Positions 62,507 to 64,000 of a stretch of 64,000 bases of DNA are shown one piece after another (within the stretch, counting starts at the first letter, position 1; every line of letters begins with the position of its first letter). This stretch comes from Vespula vulgaris (Eukaryota > Arthropoda > Insecta > Hymenoptera > Vespidae). The notes under the pieces are model-generated. The model searched no databases. It saw nothing but the letters and a program-made list of their open reading frames with translations, and was not told the origin of the DNA. The DNA is taken from assembly GCF_905475345.1 (NCBI RefSeq), contig NC_066588.1, forward strand, positions 12,011,473-12,075,472. Direction: 5' to 3'. Position numbers and translations under genes: made by a program.

Positions 62507-64000
62507 CGAGGTAGAACTAGGTTTGATGTTTCTAAAATGAATGTAGTCGAATATAGTGCAATATATAGTGATATATTCCGCGTGTGATGATTATGCTTCG
62601 TGATTGATCTTCGATGACGCGTATTCTGTGCTCAAATCCTGATGCAGAATAATCTGTGTGTCGACGAGATGGGCGATAGATGTCAAGACGGCTACCAGAG
62701 AAGATGGCATCTTTCGACTTAAATAATTAATCGTATTCGAGGAAAATGGTTTATTACGCCGTTTGAATTTATATAAAATGGAGTATTTGAGAATTGACAA
62801 ATAAGTGTGTAGAATCGATTTGAATAAAACAGTACAAAATAAAATATCAAATAAAACGTTACGAATATTTACAAAAATAAAACATTATAAAAAAGAACAT
62901 TTCAAAAATTGATAAATAGAATATTAAATAAAATGTTACAAAAATTTAGAAAAACAATTTTAAACAAATTTTAAATAAAACGTTTAGAAAAATTTTATTT
63001 GTGTTTTAGTATTTTTGTATTTTTGTATTTTTATTTTAGAAAAATTTATTAAAACAGTTTCCCATTGTACGATGTCATCGAAAAATAGCATCGAACTACT
63101 GTGCGAAGTTTTTAATTTTTTCCTTGATTATGCTGGAACTTTCTTTTTATAATTATTATAGGATCTAAATCCTTCGTTATCGAAGATTCTTGAGTGCTCC
63201 GTTCAGATTTTTCAAGAATTATTAAATTGTATAATTGCCCGTGTACTAAATTCGTCGCAATAGTAATCGAGTTGTAACAAATGAAAATATTCTAAGAATA
63301 GACTGCTAAGTATACAAGACTATTAATACAGTATAGTTTAGAAACGAGGCTAACTTCAATATTTTATATGTGTAGATATTTATATATCGGATTGAAAATA
63401 TCGACTAACTATTCGGAGAAACGCTCAGAAAAAAAAAAAACTAGAAAAAAAGTAAAAGAAAAAAGAAAAATACTTAGAAGGAATTTAAACATAAAAAGGA
63501 TGAGAAAGAGAGTGAGTTCTTAATTGGTCGACGATTTATTTAATTTCGAAATTATTTAAACAATCTCACTTATATATTAATATTTTTGTGGTATTAAATG
63601 ATCGTACTGCATCACGACTAAAAAAATAAATATTTTAAGGGTAAATTTAGGACAGGCGTTATAAATCGTTTGGCTTAGAAGCCTATCTCTTAAGTGGTTT
63701 AATTCTTGCATTAAATATGTTTCCTCGGGTTGCATCATGATTATGTCGAGATTCAAATGATTATCATTAATGAGTTAAATTTAGGTTGGGCTATATAAAA
63801 ATGCGGCCGCCTTTCTCAGAATGAAATGTAATTTAACCGTAATGTAACCTAAATTGAATTGAAGTTTTTTGCGAATATCTCGGAAATTAAGGTCGAGTGA
63901 TAGTTATATGCATAAGAAAAATATTCTGAGAATGTTGAAATGTTGAATGTTGACTTTGACAACATATTTCAAAGTAATCGAGATCAGTGAGGTATCCCCT

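Larger units (their letters stand above)
59477..64000. other. AT-rich stretch, no gene seen
   Basis: Extremely AT-rich overall, with one GC-richer unique island at about 61080..61330. It includes the 42-bp and 15-bp repeats. A TA run lies at 61943..61962. No gene model can be supported. Confidence 0.5.

Overview
The window looks like nuclear DNA of a hymenopteran insect, most likely a bee or a vespid wasp. This is an inference. It rests on an AT-rich background broken by very many CT/GA dinucleotide tracts, other microsatellites (GATA, GAAA, CATT, CGA, TA), short introns of about 70 to 100 bp, and stretches of tens of kilobases without genes. No prokaryotic gene organisation, rRNA, CRISPR array or recognisable transposase was seen. 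I found no tRNA by eye.

The only convincing protein-coding locus lies at 35.1 to 39.3 kb. It is a divergent pair of secreted, repetitive proteins sharing a 651-bp intergenic region with a TATA box at each end. The right-hand gene (+, 36739..39284, three exons, 793 aa by my reading) has a signal peptide, a short hydrophobic linker exon, and a 2.2-kb exon. That exon contains no ATG in the coding frame and encodes Gly-Ala(-Asn-Ser) silk-like repeats alternating with two blocks of ten-residue PSSSEQPxEx units. The left-hand gene (-, 36087..35123, two exons, about 286 aa) encodes a signal peptide, an RQRR dibasic site, a PHHR-type histidine repeat and a Ser/Thr/Glu-rich mucin-like tail. As given, its first exon carries one extra base in an AAAA run, which throws the signal peptide out of frame. 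Together they look like two components of an extracellular material (silk, glue, gland secretion or cuticle). That role is inferred from composition and arrangement, not from a recognised family.

The rest of the window is non-coding as far as I can tell. It holds a 243/161/161/243-bp tandem array whose long units keep an 81-codon reading frame (2.1 to 2.95 kb), a 222-bp tandem duplication (18.55 kb), a 98-bp satellite-like array with a dimeric higher-order repeat (52.27 kb), a 127-bp duplication (57.22 kb), an imperfect fold-back element (59.2 to 59.5 kb), and many microsatellites. Most apparent ORFs elsewhere are translations of CT/GA tracts (LSLSLS or ERERER proteins) and are not genes. Several GC-richer, non-repetitive islands stand out from the AT-rich background and could be conserved regulatory elements or missed exons.
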